A DNA stretch of 64,000 nt, taken from positions 1,860,001 through 1,924,000 of the forward strand of contig NZ_CP013378.1 of NCBI RefSeq assembly GCF_001718415.1, given 5' to 3'. How positions within the stretch are numbered: position 1 is the stretch's first letter; each line of letters begins with the position of its first letter. The notes below the pieces were generated by a model, which had not been told where the DNA came from, did no database searches, and saw nothing but the letters and a program-made list of their open reading frames with translations. The DNA comes from Burkholderia pseudomultivorans. GTDB lineage: Bacteria; Pseudomonadota; Gammaproteobacteria; Burkholderiales; Burkholderiaceae. The translations under genes were made by a program, and so were the position numbers. Positions 41,132-48,610 of the stretch are shown piece by piece.

Positions 41132-42541
41132 TCAGCACGCAAAGATCTTGCCGGGATTCATCAGGTTGCGCGGATCGAGCGCGAGCTTGATCGCGCGCAT
41201 CGCGTCGATCGCATTGTCGCCGTGCTCCTTCGGCAGGAAGCGCATCTTGTGCAGCCCGACGCCGTGCTCGCCCGTGCAGGTGCCGCCCAGGCGCAGCGCG
41301 CGCTCAACGATCCGGTCGTTGATGCGTTCGGCCTCCTCGATTTCCTCCGGCTTGTCGGGGTCGATCAGGATCGCGACGTGGAAGTTGCCGTCGCCGACGT
41401 GGCCGACGATCGGGCAGGGCAGCGACGACGCGCGCAGGTCGACCTCGGTTTCCTCGACGCACGCGGCGAGCTGCGAGATCGGCACGCAGACGTCGGTCGT
41501 CACCGCGCGGCAGCCGGGCTTCAGCTGCAGCATCGCGAAATAGGCGTTGTGGCGCGCGGCCCACAGCCGGCTGCGGTCCTCGGGGCGCGTCGCCCATTCG
41601 AAGCCCTGGCCGCGGTTCTGCTCCGCGAGCGCCTGCACGAGTTCGGCCTGTTCCTTCACGCCGGCCTCGGTGCCGTGGAACTCGAAGAACAGCGTCGGCG
41701 CTTCGGCGAGCGTCAGATTCGAGTGGCGGTTGATCGAGCGCACCGCGAGCGAATCGACGAATTCGACGCGCGCGATCGGCACGCCGATCTGGATCGTCTC
41801 GATCACGGTGCGCACCGCGTCGCCCATCGACGGGAACGTGCAGATCGCGGCCGACACCGCTTCGGGCAGCGGATGCAGGCGCAGCGTGATCTCGGTGATC
41901 ACGCCGAGCGTGCCCTCGGAGCCGACGAACAGGCGCGTGAGGTCGTAGCCGGCCGACGACTTGCGTGCGCGCGAGCCCGTCTTCACGACGCGGCCGTCGG
42001 CGAGTACGGCGCTCAGGCCGAGCACGTTCTCGCGCATCGTGCCGTAGCGCACGGCGTTGGTACCCGACGCGCGGGTCGCGGTCATCCCGCCGATGCTCGC
42101 GTCGGCGCCCGGATCGATCGGGAAGAACAGGCCGGTGTCGCGCAGCGCTTCGTTGAGCGCCTTGCGCGTGATGCCCGGCTCGACCGTCACGGTCAGGTCC
42201 TCGGCGTTGATCGACAGCACGCGGTTCATTTCCGACAGGTCGAGCGACACGCCGCCGCGCACCGCGAGCAGGTGGCCTTCGAGCGACGAGCCCGCGCCGT
42301 ACGGAATCAGCGGCACGCCGTACAGCGCGCACAGCGACACGACCTCGCGTACGTCGTCCGCGCTGTGCGCGAACACGACGGCGTCGGGCAGTTGCGGGTC
42401 GAACGGCGATTCGTCGCGGCCGTGGTGGTCGCGCACGGCCTCGGCGGTCGACACGCGCTCGCCGAACGCGGCGCGCAGCGCATCGAGCATGGCGGGGGGA
42501 AGGGGACGGCGCGTGGCGGCCGGCGGGGCGGGGTGATTCAC
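41132..42541 (-). CDS. FAD-binding oxidoreductase, D-lactate dehydrogenase / GlcD type (GTG start)
   Basis: 469 residues of the same flavoprotein family as GlcD but clearly distinct: FAD motif IPYGAGSSLEGHLLAV, then DPGADASIGGMTATRASGTNAVRYG, and the C-terminal GHVGDGNFHVAILI and GGTCTGEHGVGLHKM. The DGNFH form and length favour a D-lactate (cytochrome or quinone) dehydrogenase like eukaryotic DLD. The start is GTG at 42541 after AGGAGA; no ATG fits the conserved N-terminus. It is probably co-transcribed with the glc genes across the 48-bp repeat. Confidence 0.88.
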   Translation of the reverse strand: MNHPAPPAATRRPLPPAMLDALRAAFGERVSTAEAVRDHHGRDESPFDPQLPDAVVFAHSADDVREVVSLCALYGVPLIPYGAGSSLEGHLLAVRGGVSLDLSEMNRVLSINAEDLTVTVEPGITRKALNEALRDTGLFFPIDPGADASIGGMTATRASGTNAVRYGTMRENVLGLSAVLADGRVVKTGSRARKSSAGYDLTRLFVGSEGTLGVITEITLRLHPLPEAVSAAICTFPSMGDAVRTVIETIQIGVPIARVEFVDSLAVRSINRHSNLTLAEAPTLFFEFHGTEAGVKEQAELVQALAEQNRGQGFEWATRPEDRSRLWAARHNAYFAMLQLKPGCRAVTTDVCVPISQLAACVEETEVDLRASSLPCPIVGHVGDGNFHVAILIDPDKPEEIEEAERINDRIVERALRLGGTCTGEHGVGLHKMRFLPKEHGDNAIDAMRAIKLALDPRNLMNPGKIFAC

Positions 42542-42677
42542 GGGTGTCTCCTGACTGCTTGTCGAACTGTCGGCCCATTCTACGCTGGAACGCCTGCTGC
42601 GGCCCCCGCCGCGGGCTGCGATAATCGCGAACCAGTGAACCCGGCCGCAGCGCGGCCGCGCAACAGAGGACATTCGC

Positions 42678-43229
42678 ATGGGCAACCGCTTGAGCAAGAT
42701 CGCCACGCGCACCGGCGACGACGGCACCACCGGCCTTGGCGACGGCCGCCGCATCGGCAAGGACGAGCTGCGGATCGCCGCGATCGGCGACGTCGACGAA
42801 CTGAATTCGAACCTCGGCGTACTGCTCGCCGAGACGCTGCCCGACGACGTGCGCACCGCGCTCGTCACGATCCAGCACGACCTGTTCGACCTGGGCGGCG
42901 AGCTGTGCATCCCCGGCCACACGGTGCTCGACGACACGCATCTCGCGCGGCTCGACCGCTGGCTCGCCGACTACAACGCGACGCTGCCGCCGCTGAAGGA
43001 ATTCATCCTGCCGGCCGGCTCCCGCGCGGCGTCGCTCGCGCACGTGTGCCGGACGGTGTGTCGGCGCGCCGAGCGCGCGATCGTTGCGCTCGGCCGGCAG
43101 GAAACGCTCAATGACGCGCCGCGGCGTTACGTGAACCGGTTGTCGGACCTGCTGTTCGTGCTTGCGCGCGTGCTGAACCGCGCCGACGGCGGCTCGGACG
43201 TGCTGTGGGAGCGCGGCCGCGTGCGCTGA
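42678..43229 (+). CDS. Cob(I)yrinic acid a,c-diamide adenosyltransferase (PduO type)
   Basis: 183 residues; transfers the adenosyl group of ATP to cob(I)alamin to make coenzyme B12. The N-terminal ATP loop TRTGDDGTTGLGDGRR (about 10-25) and the C-terminal motifs CRRAERAIVAL and NRLSDLLFVLARVLN mark the PduO family. Divergent from the flavoprotein gene with a 136-bp spacer; ribosome site AGAGGA. No other cobalamin genes or riboswitch are visible nearby. Confidence 0.93.
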   Translation: MGNRLSKIATRTGDDGTTGLGDGRRIGKDELRIAAIGDVDELNSNLGVLLAETLPDDVRTALVTIQHDLFDLGGELCIPGHTVLDDTHLARLDRWLADYNATLPPLKEFILPAGSRAASLAHVCRTVCRRAERAIVALGRQETLNDAPRRYVNRLSDLLFVLARVLNRADGGSDVLWERGRVR

Positions 43230-43275
43230 CGCGGACGGCCGATTTTCCGCGCTGCGACAATTTGCCCGGGGGGCC

Positions 43276-43309
43276 TGCATTTTTAAAGATGTATCGTATT
43301 CGCATGTTT
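43276..43309 (+). promoter_or_regulatory. Candidate NsrR-type operator upstream of hmp
   Basis: TGCATTTTT and AAAGATGTA (43276-43293) form an inverted repeat matching at 7 of 9 positions, and AAGATGTAT (43286-43294) agrees with the NsrR half-site AAGATGYATTT. A second partial arm, GCATGTTT, follows at 43302-43309. It lies 15 to 48 bp before the hmp start in an otherwise GC-rich region, where nitric-oxide control by NsrR is expected. Whether this genome has NsrR cannot be seen here. Confidence 0.5.
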
Positions 43310-43323
43310 AACGGAGAACGAAC

Positions 43324-44532
43324 ATGACCCCCATTACCGCTGACCAGATGGCTCGCGTGAAGGCCACTGCCCCTGTCCTCGCCGTGCACGGTGCGACGAT
43401 CACGAAGCATTTCTACCAGCGCATGTTCGCGCGCCATCCGGAACTGAAGAACCTGTTCAACCAGACGCACCAGAAGACCGGCAGCCAGCCGGAGACGCTC
43501 GCGAAGGCCGTCTACGCGTATGCGGCGAACATCGACAACCTCGGCGCGCTGGGCGGCGCCGTGACGAAGATCGCGCACAAGCACGCGAGCCTGAACATCC
43601 GCCCCGAGCATTACCCGATCGTCGGCGAGAACCTGCTCGCGTCGATCGTCGAGGTGCTCGGCGACGCGGTCGATGCCGACACGCTCGAAGCCTGGCGCGT
43701 GGCTTACGGCCAGCTCGCGCAGATCCTGATCGGCGCCGAGGCCGACCTGTATGCGGGCGCCGCGTGGAGCGGATTCCGTCCGTTCAAGGTCGCGCGCAAG
43801 GTGCGTGAAAGCGACGAGATCACGTCGTTCTACCTGGTGCCGGCCGACGGCGGCGCGGCGCCGACGTTCGAGCCGGGCCAGTACGTGACGGTGAAGCGCT
43901 TCGTCGGCGACCTCGGCGTCGACCAGCCGCGCCAGTACAGCCTGTCCGACGCGCCGCACGGCAAGTGGCTGCGCATCTCGGTGAAGCGCGAGTCCGGCAA
44001 TGCGGAAGCGATTCCGGCCGGCAAGGTGTCGACGCTGATGCACGACGGCGTCGAGGAGGGCGCGATCGTCGAGGTGACCGCGCCGATGGGCGAATTCTCG
44101 CTGAAGCGCGGCGTCGACACGCCGGTCGTGCTGATCTCGGGCGGCGTCGGCCTCACGCCGATGATGTCGATGGCTTCGACGCTGATCGCCGACGGCAGCC
44201 GGCGCGAAGTGCGGTTCATCCATGCGTGCCGCTCGGGCGCGGTGCACGCGTTCCGCGACTGGCTGAACGATGCGGCGCGCACGCACGCGAACGTGACGCG
44301 CACGGTGCTGTACGAGCAAGTCGGCCCGAACGATCGCGTCGGCGTCGATCACGACCTCGAAGGCCGCCTGACGCCGGAACGCGTGAAGGAATTCGCGCTG
44401 GTGCCGGATGCCGACTACTACATCTGCGGCCCGATCGCGTTCATGAAGGCGCAACGCGATGCGCTGGTCGCGCTGGGCGTCGCGCCGGAGCGCGTGAATA
44501 CGGAGATTTTCGGTTCGGGGGCGCTCGAGTAA
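43324..44532 (+). CDS. hmp: Flavohaemoglobin (nitric oxide dioxygenase)
   Basis: 402 residues; oxidises NO to nitrate using NAD(P)H. The N-terminal globin (about 1-140) has the distal tyrosine Y31 (KHFYQRMF) and proximal H87 (KIAHKHASL). The FAD domain has RQYSLSDAP and the reductase domain GGVGLTPMMSMAS and YYICGPIAFM. Length equals E. coli Hmp (396) within a few residues. The ribosome site is ACGGAGAACG. An NsrR-like site lies just upstream and an intrinsic terminator just downstream, so it is a single-gene unit. Confidence 0.97.
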   Translation: MTPITADQMARVKATAPVLAVHGATITKHFYQRMFARHPELKNLFNQTHQKTGSQPETLAKAVYAYAANIDNLGALGGAVTKIAHKHASLNIRPEHYPIVGENLLASIVEVLGDAVDADTLEAWRVAYGQLAQILIGAEADLYAGAAWSGFRPFKVARKVRESDEITSFYLVPADGGAAPTFEPGQYVTVKRFVGDLGVDQPRQYSLSDAPHGKWLRISVKRESGNAEAIPAGKVSTLMHDGVEEGAIVEVTAPMGEFSLKRGVDTPVVLISGGVGLTPMMSMASTLIADGSRREVRFIHACRSGAVHAFRDWLNDAARTHANVTRTVLYEQVGPNDRVGVDHDLEGRLTPERVKEFALVPDADYYICGPIAFMKAQRDALVALGVAPERVNTEIFGSGALE

Positions 44533-44559
44533 GCGAGCGGCGGTCGGCTTGACCGAAAG

Positions 44560-44596
44560 GACCCGGTGCGGGGGAATGCGCCGGGTCTTTGTTTTT
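44560..44596 (+). terminator. Intrinsic terminator after hmp
   Basis: GACCCGG (44560-44566) pairs with CCGGGTC (44581-44587), followed by TTTGTTTTTG. It begins 28 bp after the hmp stop. Confidence 0.8.
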
Positions 44597-44666
44597 GTGG
44601 CGGCGCCGCGCTTTCCCCGTCTGGCCGAGCCGCACGGCATTCGCCCGGCCGATTCGAACACGCGTT

Positions 44667-44692
44667 GCGGGCGGCATGCACTTGCCGCCCGC
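44667..44692 (-). terminator. Perfect 10-bp hairpin after aroG
   Basis: GCGGGCGGCA (44667-44676) and TGCCGCCCGC (44683-44692) pair perfectly around a 6-nt loop, 12 nt past the aroG stop on the minus strand. No T-run follows; terminator by position. Confidence 0.5.
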
Positions 44693-44703
44693 TGCGTGCC
44701 GCG

Positions 44704-45777
44704 TCAGTTCCCGCTGCCTCGCACGACGCGTCGCGCCTTGACCGATTCCGCGAGCCCTTCGAGCACCTTCACGCTGTCGTCCCAGGAGATGCACGCATCG
44801 GTGATGCTCTGGCCGTAGGTCAGCTCGCAGCCTTCCTTCAGGTCCTGGCGACCCTCGACGAGGTGCGACTCGACCATCACGCCGACGATGCGCGCGTCGC
44901 CCGCCGCGACCTGGCGGCCGATGTCCGCGCACACGGGGATCTGGTTCTCGTGCTTCTTCGAACTGTTCGCGTGGCTCGCGTCGATCATCAGGCGCGCGGC
45001 GAGGCCGGCCTTGCCGATGTCCGCGCACGCGGCGTTCACGCTTTCCGCGTCGTAGTTCGGCGCCTTGCCGCCGCGCAGGATCACGTGGCAGTCCTCGTTG
45101 CCGGCCGTCGACACGATCGCCGAGTGGCCGCCCTTCGTCACCGACAGGAAATGGTGCGGCTGCGACGCGGCCTTGATCGCGTCGACCGCGATCTTCACGT
45201 TGCCGTCGGTGCCGTTCTTGAAGCCGACCGGGCACGACAGCCCCGACGCGAGCTCGCGATGCACCTGCGATTCGGTCGTGCGCGCGCCGATCGCGCCCCA
45301 CGAGATCAGGTCGGCGATGTACTGCGGGCTGATCATGTCGAGGTACTCGGTCCCGGCCGGCAGCCCCATCTCGTTGATCTGCAGCAGCAGCTCGCGCGCG
45401 GTGCGCAGCCCTTCGTTGATCTTGAAGCTGTTGTCGAGGTGCGGATCGTTGATCAGCCCCTTCCAGCCGACCGTCGTGCGCGGCTTCTCGAAGTACACGC
45501 GCATCACGATTTCCAGCTCGCCCTTGAAGCGCTCGCGCTCCTTCACCAGCCGCCCCGCGTATTCGATCGCCGCCTTCGTGTCGTGGATCGAGCACGGCCC
45601 GATCACGACAATCAGGCGGTCGTCCATCCCGTGCAGGATCCGGTGCATCGCTTGCCGCGCGTTGTAGATCAGTTCGGACGCGGCTTCGGAGCACGCGAAT
45701 TCGCGGATCAGGTGGGCGGGCGGCGTGAGTTCCTTGAGTTCGCGAATGCGGACGTCGTCGGTATTGTGCGGGGGCAT
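44704..45777 (-). CDS. aroG: 3-deoxy-7-phosphoheptulonate (DAHP) synthase, type I
   Basis: 357 residues, AroG/AroF/AroH class. It condenses phosphoenolpyruvate and erythrose 4-phosphate, the committed entry to aromatic amino-acid synthesis. Visible active-site segments: VVIGPCSIHD (metal-binding Cys), YFEKPRTTVGWKGL, GFKNGTDGNVKIA, DASHANSSKKHENQ and VMVESHLVEG. Which amino acid inhibits it allosterically cannot be settled from sequence. Ribosome site AGGAGA. The gene is preceded by an unusual 393-bp leader with its own promoter, an aromatic-rich leader peptide and a terminator, described separately, implying transcription attenuation. Confidence 0.96.
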   Translation of the reverse strand: MPPHNTDDVRIRELKELTPPAHLIREFACSEAASELIYNARQAMHRILHGMDDRLIVVIGPCSIHDTKAAIEYAGRLVKERERFKGELEIVMRVYFEKPRTTVGWKGLINDPHLDNSFKINEGLRTARELLLQINEMGLPAGTEYLDMISPQYIADLISWGAIGARTTESQVHRELASGLSCPVGFKNGTDGNVKIAVDAIKAASQPHHFLSVTKGGHSAIVSTAGNEDCHVILRGGKAPNYDAESVNAACADIGKAGLAARLMIDASHANSSKKHENQIPVCADIGRQVAAGDARIVGVMVESHLVEGRQDLKEGCELTYGQSITDACISWDDSVKVLEGLAESVKARRVVRGSGN

Positions 45778-45902
45778 GCTGTTTCTCCTAATTCTGGGGG
45801 CCGTCCGGGTGGTGCGCGTGCGGCAGATTCATCAATTCAGGCAATTCAGTGGTTTCGGTCGGGGCGTGGACCGCTGCGGCGGCGACCGGCTGGCGAAGGG
45901 CG

Positions 45903-45935
45903 AAAAAAAACCGCCGGGTTCGCCGGCGGTTTTTT
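45903..45935 (-). terminator. Attenuator terminator in the aroG leader
   Basis: On the minus strand CCGCCGG, loop CGAAC and CCGGCGG form a perfect 7-bp GC stem, extended by A-U pairs and followed by eight T (plus-strand A8, 45903-45910). It lies 125 nt upstream of the aroG ATG and 29 nt downstream of the leader-peptide stop. Because it is flanked by A and T runs it could also work on the plus strand. Its 5' arm is complementary to a segment inside the leader peptide (45979-45986), giving a competing antiterminator. Confidence 0.9.
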
Positions 45936-45964
45936 CGGGAATTTCGGTTGCGCTTTACGCGCCA

Positions 45965-46030
45965 TCAACCCTCTCGATCCGCCAGCGGTCTGAGATGCCA
46001 AAAAAAGTAAAAGTAAAACTTGGCGGACAT
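45965..46030 (-). CDS. aroG leader peptide, 21 residues with FYFYFFW
   Basis: A 22-codon frame from ATG (46030) to TGA (45965-45967). Residues 5-11 are seven consecutive aromatics, FYFYFFW, covering all three products of the pathway whose first enzyme follows. It begins about 31 nt after the predicted transcription start and ends 29 nt before the attenuator stem. Codons 2-4 contain TCCGCCA (region 1), which pairs with TGGCGGA (region 2, codons 16-18). The weak point is the ribosome site: no clear GGAG precedes the ATG. The peptide itself is unlikely to have a function beyond ribosome stalling. Confidence 0.8.
   Translation of the reverse strand: MSAKFYFYFFWHLRPLADREG
45979..46027 (-). promoter_or_regulatory. 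Attenuator pause (1:2) and antiterminator (2:3) segments
   Basis: Region 1 TCCGCCA (plus 46021-46027) is complementary over 7 bp to region 2 TGGCGGA (plus 45978-45984). Region 2, read as GCTGGCGG (45979-45986), is also complementary over 8 bp with one G-U pair to region 3 CCGCCGGC (45922-45929), the 5' arm of the terminator. A ribosome stalled on the aromatic codons would cover region 1 and free region 2 to hold region 3, preventing termination. This is the classical amino-acid attenuator logic, seen here directly as complementarity. Confidence 0.8.
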
Positions 46031-46067
46031 GACGGAGATTCGGTTCGTCGAAAAAGTTGATTCGGAA

Positions 46068-46096
46068 TTTATACCCCGTCCCTGATCGGCTGGCAA
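46068..46096 (-). promoter_or_regulatory. Sigma-70 type promoter for the aroG leader
   Basis: Minus-strand TTGCCA (46091-46096), exactly 17 bp, then TATAAA (46068-46073). This matches the -35 consensus at 5 of 6 positions and the -10 at 5 of 6, with ideal spacing. The predicted start near 46061 places the leader-peptide ATG about 31 nt downstream. It is independent of the upstream tldD gene. Confidence 0.75.
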
Positions 46097-46170
46097 CCGG
46101 GGTGGGTCGAAAATGCGGACAATCCGCGCGTTTTCAGAAAATTACGCGGATTGTCTGCGCCGCGATGCGG

Positions 46171-47637
46171 TTATGCCGTACCGCCGACCGTCATCTTGTC
46201 GATGCGCAGGGTCGGCTGGCCGACGCCGACCGGCACGCTCTGGCCTTCCTTGCCGCACACGCCGACGCCCGTGTCGAGCGACATGTCGTTGCCGATCATG
46301 CTCACGTACTTCAGCGATTCCGGGCCGCTGCCGATCAGCGTCGCGCCCTTCACCGGGTAGGTGATCTTGCCGTTCTCGATCATGTACGCCTCGGACGCCG
46401 AGAACACGAACTTGCCGTTCGTGATGTCGACCTGGCCGCCGCCGAAATTCACCGCGTACAGGCCGTTCTTCACCGACGCGATGATTTCCTGCGGATCCTT
46501 GTCGCCGTTCAGCATGTAGGTGTTGGTCATGCGCGGCATCGGCAGCGCCGCGTACGACTCGCGCCGGGCGTTGCCGGTGACGGGCATCTTCATCAGGCGC
46601 GCGTTCAGCGTGTCCTGGATGTAGCCCTTCAGGATGCCGTCCTCGATCAGCGTCGTGCACTGCGTCGGGTTGCCTTCGTCGTCGATGTTCAGCGAGCCGC
46701 GGCGGTTCGGCAGCGTGCCGTCGTCGACGACGGTCACGCCCTTCGCGGCGACCTGCTCGCCGATCCGGCCCGCGAACGCGGACGAACCCTTGCGGTTGAA
46801 GTCGCCCTCGAGGCCGTGGCCGATCGCCTCGTGCAGCAGCACGCCCGGCCAGCCCGGCCCGAGCACGACCGTCATCGCGCCGGCCGGCGCGGGGCGCGCG
46901 TCGAGGTTGACGAGCGCCGCGTGCACCGCGTCGTCGACGTAGCGCGACAGGATCTCGTCGGTGAAGTAGCCGTAGTCGAAGCGGCCGCCGCCGCCGCCGG
47001 AGCCGATCTCGCGGCGGCCGTTCTGCTCGGCGATCACCGTGACCGACACGCGCACGAGCGGGCGGATGTCGGCCGCGAGCGCGCCGTCGCTGCGCGCGAC
47101 CAGCACGACGTCGTATTCGCCGGCGAGGCCCGCCATCACCTGCGTGATGCGCGGGTCGCGGCCGCGCGCCATCTGCTCGATGCGCTCGAGCAGCTTGACC
47201 TTGGCGGTCGCGTCGAGCGACGCGAGCGGGTCGGAGGGCAGGTACAGGTCGCGGCCCGAGATGCCCTTCAGCGCCGTGGCCGCCTTGATCTTCTGCCGGC
47301 CGCCGCCCGCCGCCGCGATCGCCTTGGTGGCCGCGGCCGCCTGCGCGATCGCTTCCGGCGACAGGTCGTCCGAGTACGCGAACGCGGTGCGGTCGCCCGC
47401 GACCGCGCGCACGCCGACGCCCTGGTCGATGCTGAAGCTGCCCGACTTGACGATGCCTTCCTCGAGGCTCCACGCCTCGCTGCGGGTCGCCTGGAAGTAC
47501 AGGTCCGCATAGTCGACGCGATGCGTGAAGATGTCGGCGATCGTGCGCGTGAGCAGGCTCTCGTCGAGGCCGTACGGCGTGAGGAGGATGTCCTTCGCCA
47601 GCGCCAGATTGCGGATGCCGGGTTCGATGATGTTCAT
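46171..47637 (-). CDS. tldD: Metalloprotease TldD
   Basis: 488 residues of the TldD/PmbA family, zinc proteases that with TldE degrade peptides such as microcin B17 precursor and CcdA. The metal-binding HExxxH motif is HEAIGH at 269-274. The Gly-rich GSGGGGGRFDYGYF loop and C-terminal VGVGQPTLRIDKM are family features. The ATG at 47637 (MNIIEPGIRNLALA) was chosen over a TTG seven codons upstream. In line with yhdP and the amidohydrolase on the same strand; yhdP-tldD adjacency is also seen in E. coli. Confidence 0.95.
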   Translation of the reverse strand: MNIIEPGIRNLALAKDILLTPYGLDESLLTRTIADIFTHRVDYADLYFQATRSEAWSLEEGIVKSGSFSIDQGVGVRAVAGDRTAFAYSDDLSPEAIAQAAAATKAIAAAGGGRQKIKAATALKGISGRDLYLPSDPLASLDATAKVKLLERIEQMARGRDPRITQVMAGLAGEYDVVLVARSDGALAADIRPLVRVSVTVIAEQNGRREIGSGGGGGRFDYGYFTDEILSRYVDDAVHAALVNLDARPAPAGAMTVVLGPGWPGVLLHEAIGHGLEGDFNRKGSSAFAGRIGEQVAAKGVTVVDDGTLPNRRGSLNIDDEGNPTQCTTLIEDGILKGYIQDTLNARLMKMPVTGNARRESYAALPMPRMTNTYMLNGDKDPQEIIASVKNGLYAVNFGGGQVDITNGKFVFSASEAYMIENGKITYPVKGATLIGSGPESLKYVSMIGNDMSLDTGVGVCGKEGQSVPVGVGQPTLRIDKMTVGGTA

Positions 47638-47722
47638 GCGGGTATCGGGAGTTCTCAAAAGGTTGTCGGGTGCTTCTGGGCAGATGGGTGGGCCGCGCGG
47701 CGTTTCAAGCGGTGCCGGCCGT

Positions 47723-48550
47723 TCAGGTCAGCACGCGATGCCGCCACGCGGGCAGGCTCTGGCGTACGTCGGCGATGCGTTGTGGGTCGAGCGCGCCGCT
47801 CACGACGCTCGCGCCTTCGTCGCGCACCGCGACGATCTCGCCCCACGGGTCGATCAGCATGCTGTGGCCCCAGGTGCGCCGGCCGTTCTCGTGCCTGCCG
47901 CCCTGGGCGGCCGCGAGCACGTAGCACTGGTTCTCGACGGCCCGCGCGCGCAGCAGCGTTTCCCAGTGCGCACGGCCCGTCGTATAGGTAAACGCCGACG
48001 GCACCACGATCAGCGCGCAGTCGCCCATCCTGCGATACAGCTCCGGAAAGCGCAGATCGTAACAGACCGACAGCCCGACCCGGCCGAACGGCGCGTCGAA
48101 CGCGACCACCGTGTCGCCGGGGCGGATCGTGCGCGCCTCGTCGAACGATTCGTCGCCTTTTGCGAAGTTGAACAGGTGGATCTTGTCGTAGCGGGCCGCT
48201 TCCCGGCCGTCCGGGTCGAACACGAGCGTCGTGTTCAGCACGCGGTCGGGCTCGGGCGCCTTCAGCGGCAGCGTGCCGCCGATCACCCACACGCGGTGGC
48301 GGCGCGCGGCGTCGGCCAGGAACTGCTGGATCGGGCCGTCGCGGTAGGCCTCGGCGAGCGCGAGCTTGTCGGTGTCGCGGTGGCCCATGAAGCAGAAATA
48401 CTCGGGCAGCAGCACGAGCTGCGCGCCTTCCTCGGCGGCTTCCGCGACCAGGCGGCCGGCTTCGGCGAGATTGCGCGCGACGTCCGGGGTGCTCACCATC
48501 TGCAGCGCGGCGACCCGGAAGGGCGTGGCGGAAAGGGAGGAGTCGGTCAT
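47723..48550 (-). CDS. Carbon-nitrogen hydrolase, NIT1/NIT2-like omega-amidase family
   Basis: 275 residues of the nitrilase superfamily amidase branch. Triad: E50 (LLPEYFCF), K123 (RYDKIHLFN) and C163 (SVCYDLRFPELYR). The CYDLRFPE motif is typical of NIT1/NIT2, which repair deaminated glutathione or hydrolyse alpha-ketoglutaramate. It is unrelated in role to the LysR-linked nitrilase elsewhere in the window. It sits between yhdP and tldD, with gaps of 60 and 85 bp, in a probable operon. Confidence 0.92.
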   Translation of the reverse strand: MTDSSLSATPFRVAALQMVSTPDVARNLAEAGRLVAEAAEEGAQLVLLPEYFCFMGHRDTDKLALAEAYRDGPIQQFLADAARRHRVWVIGGTLPLKAPEPDRVLNTTLVFDPDGREAARYDKIHLFNFAKGDESFDEARTIRPGDTVVAFDAPFGRVGLSVCYDLRFPELYRRMGDCALIVVPSAFTYTTGRAHWETLLRARAVENQCYVLAAAQGGRHENGRRTWGHSMLIDPWGEIVAVRDEGASVVSGALDPQRIADVRQSLPAWRHRVLT

Positions 48551-48610
48551 CGCGAAATAGGTTGCGTCATAAATGGGGTGCGGCCCGGCAGCACGCGCGG
48601 CGCGCCGACC

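Noticed and set aside
40977..41138. N-terminal extension of GlcD through the 48-bp repeats
   Set aside because: The frame is open, but the family start is the ATG at 40976, the extension is repetitive, and it has no good ribosome site.
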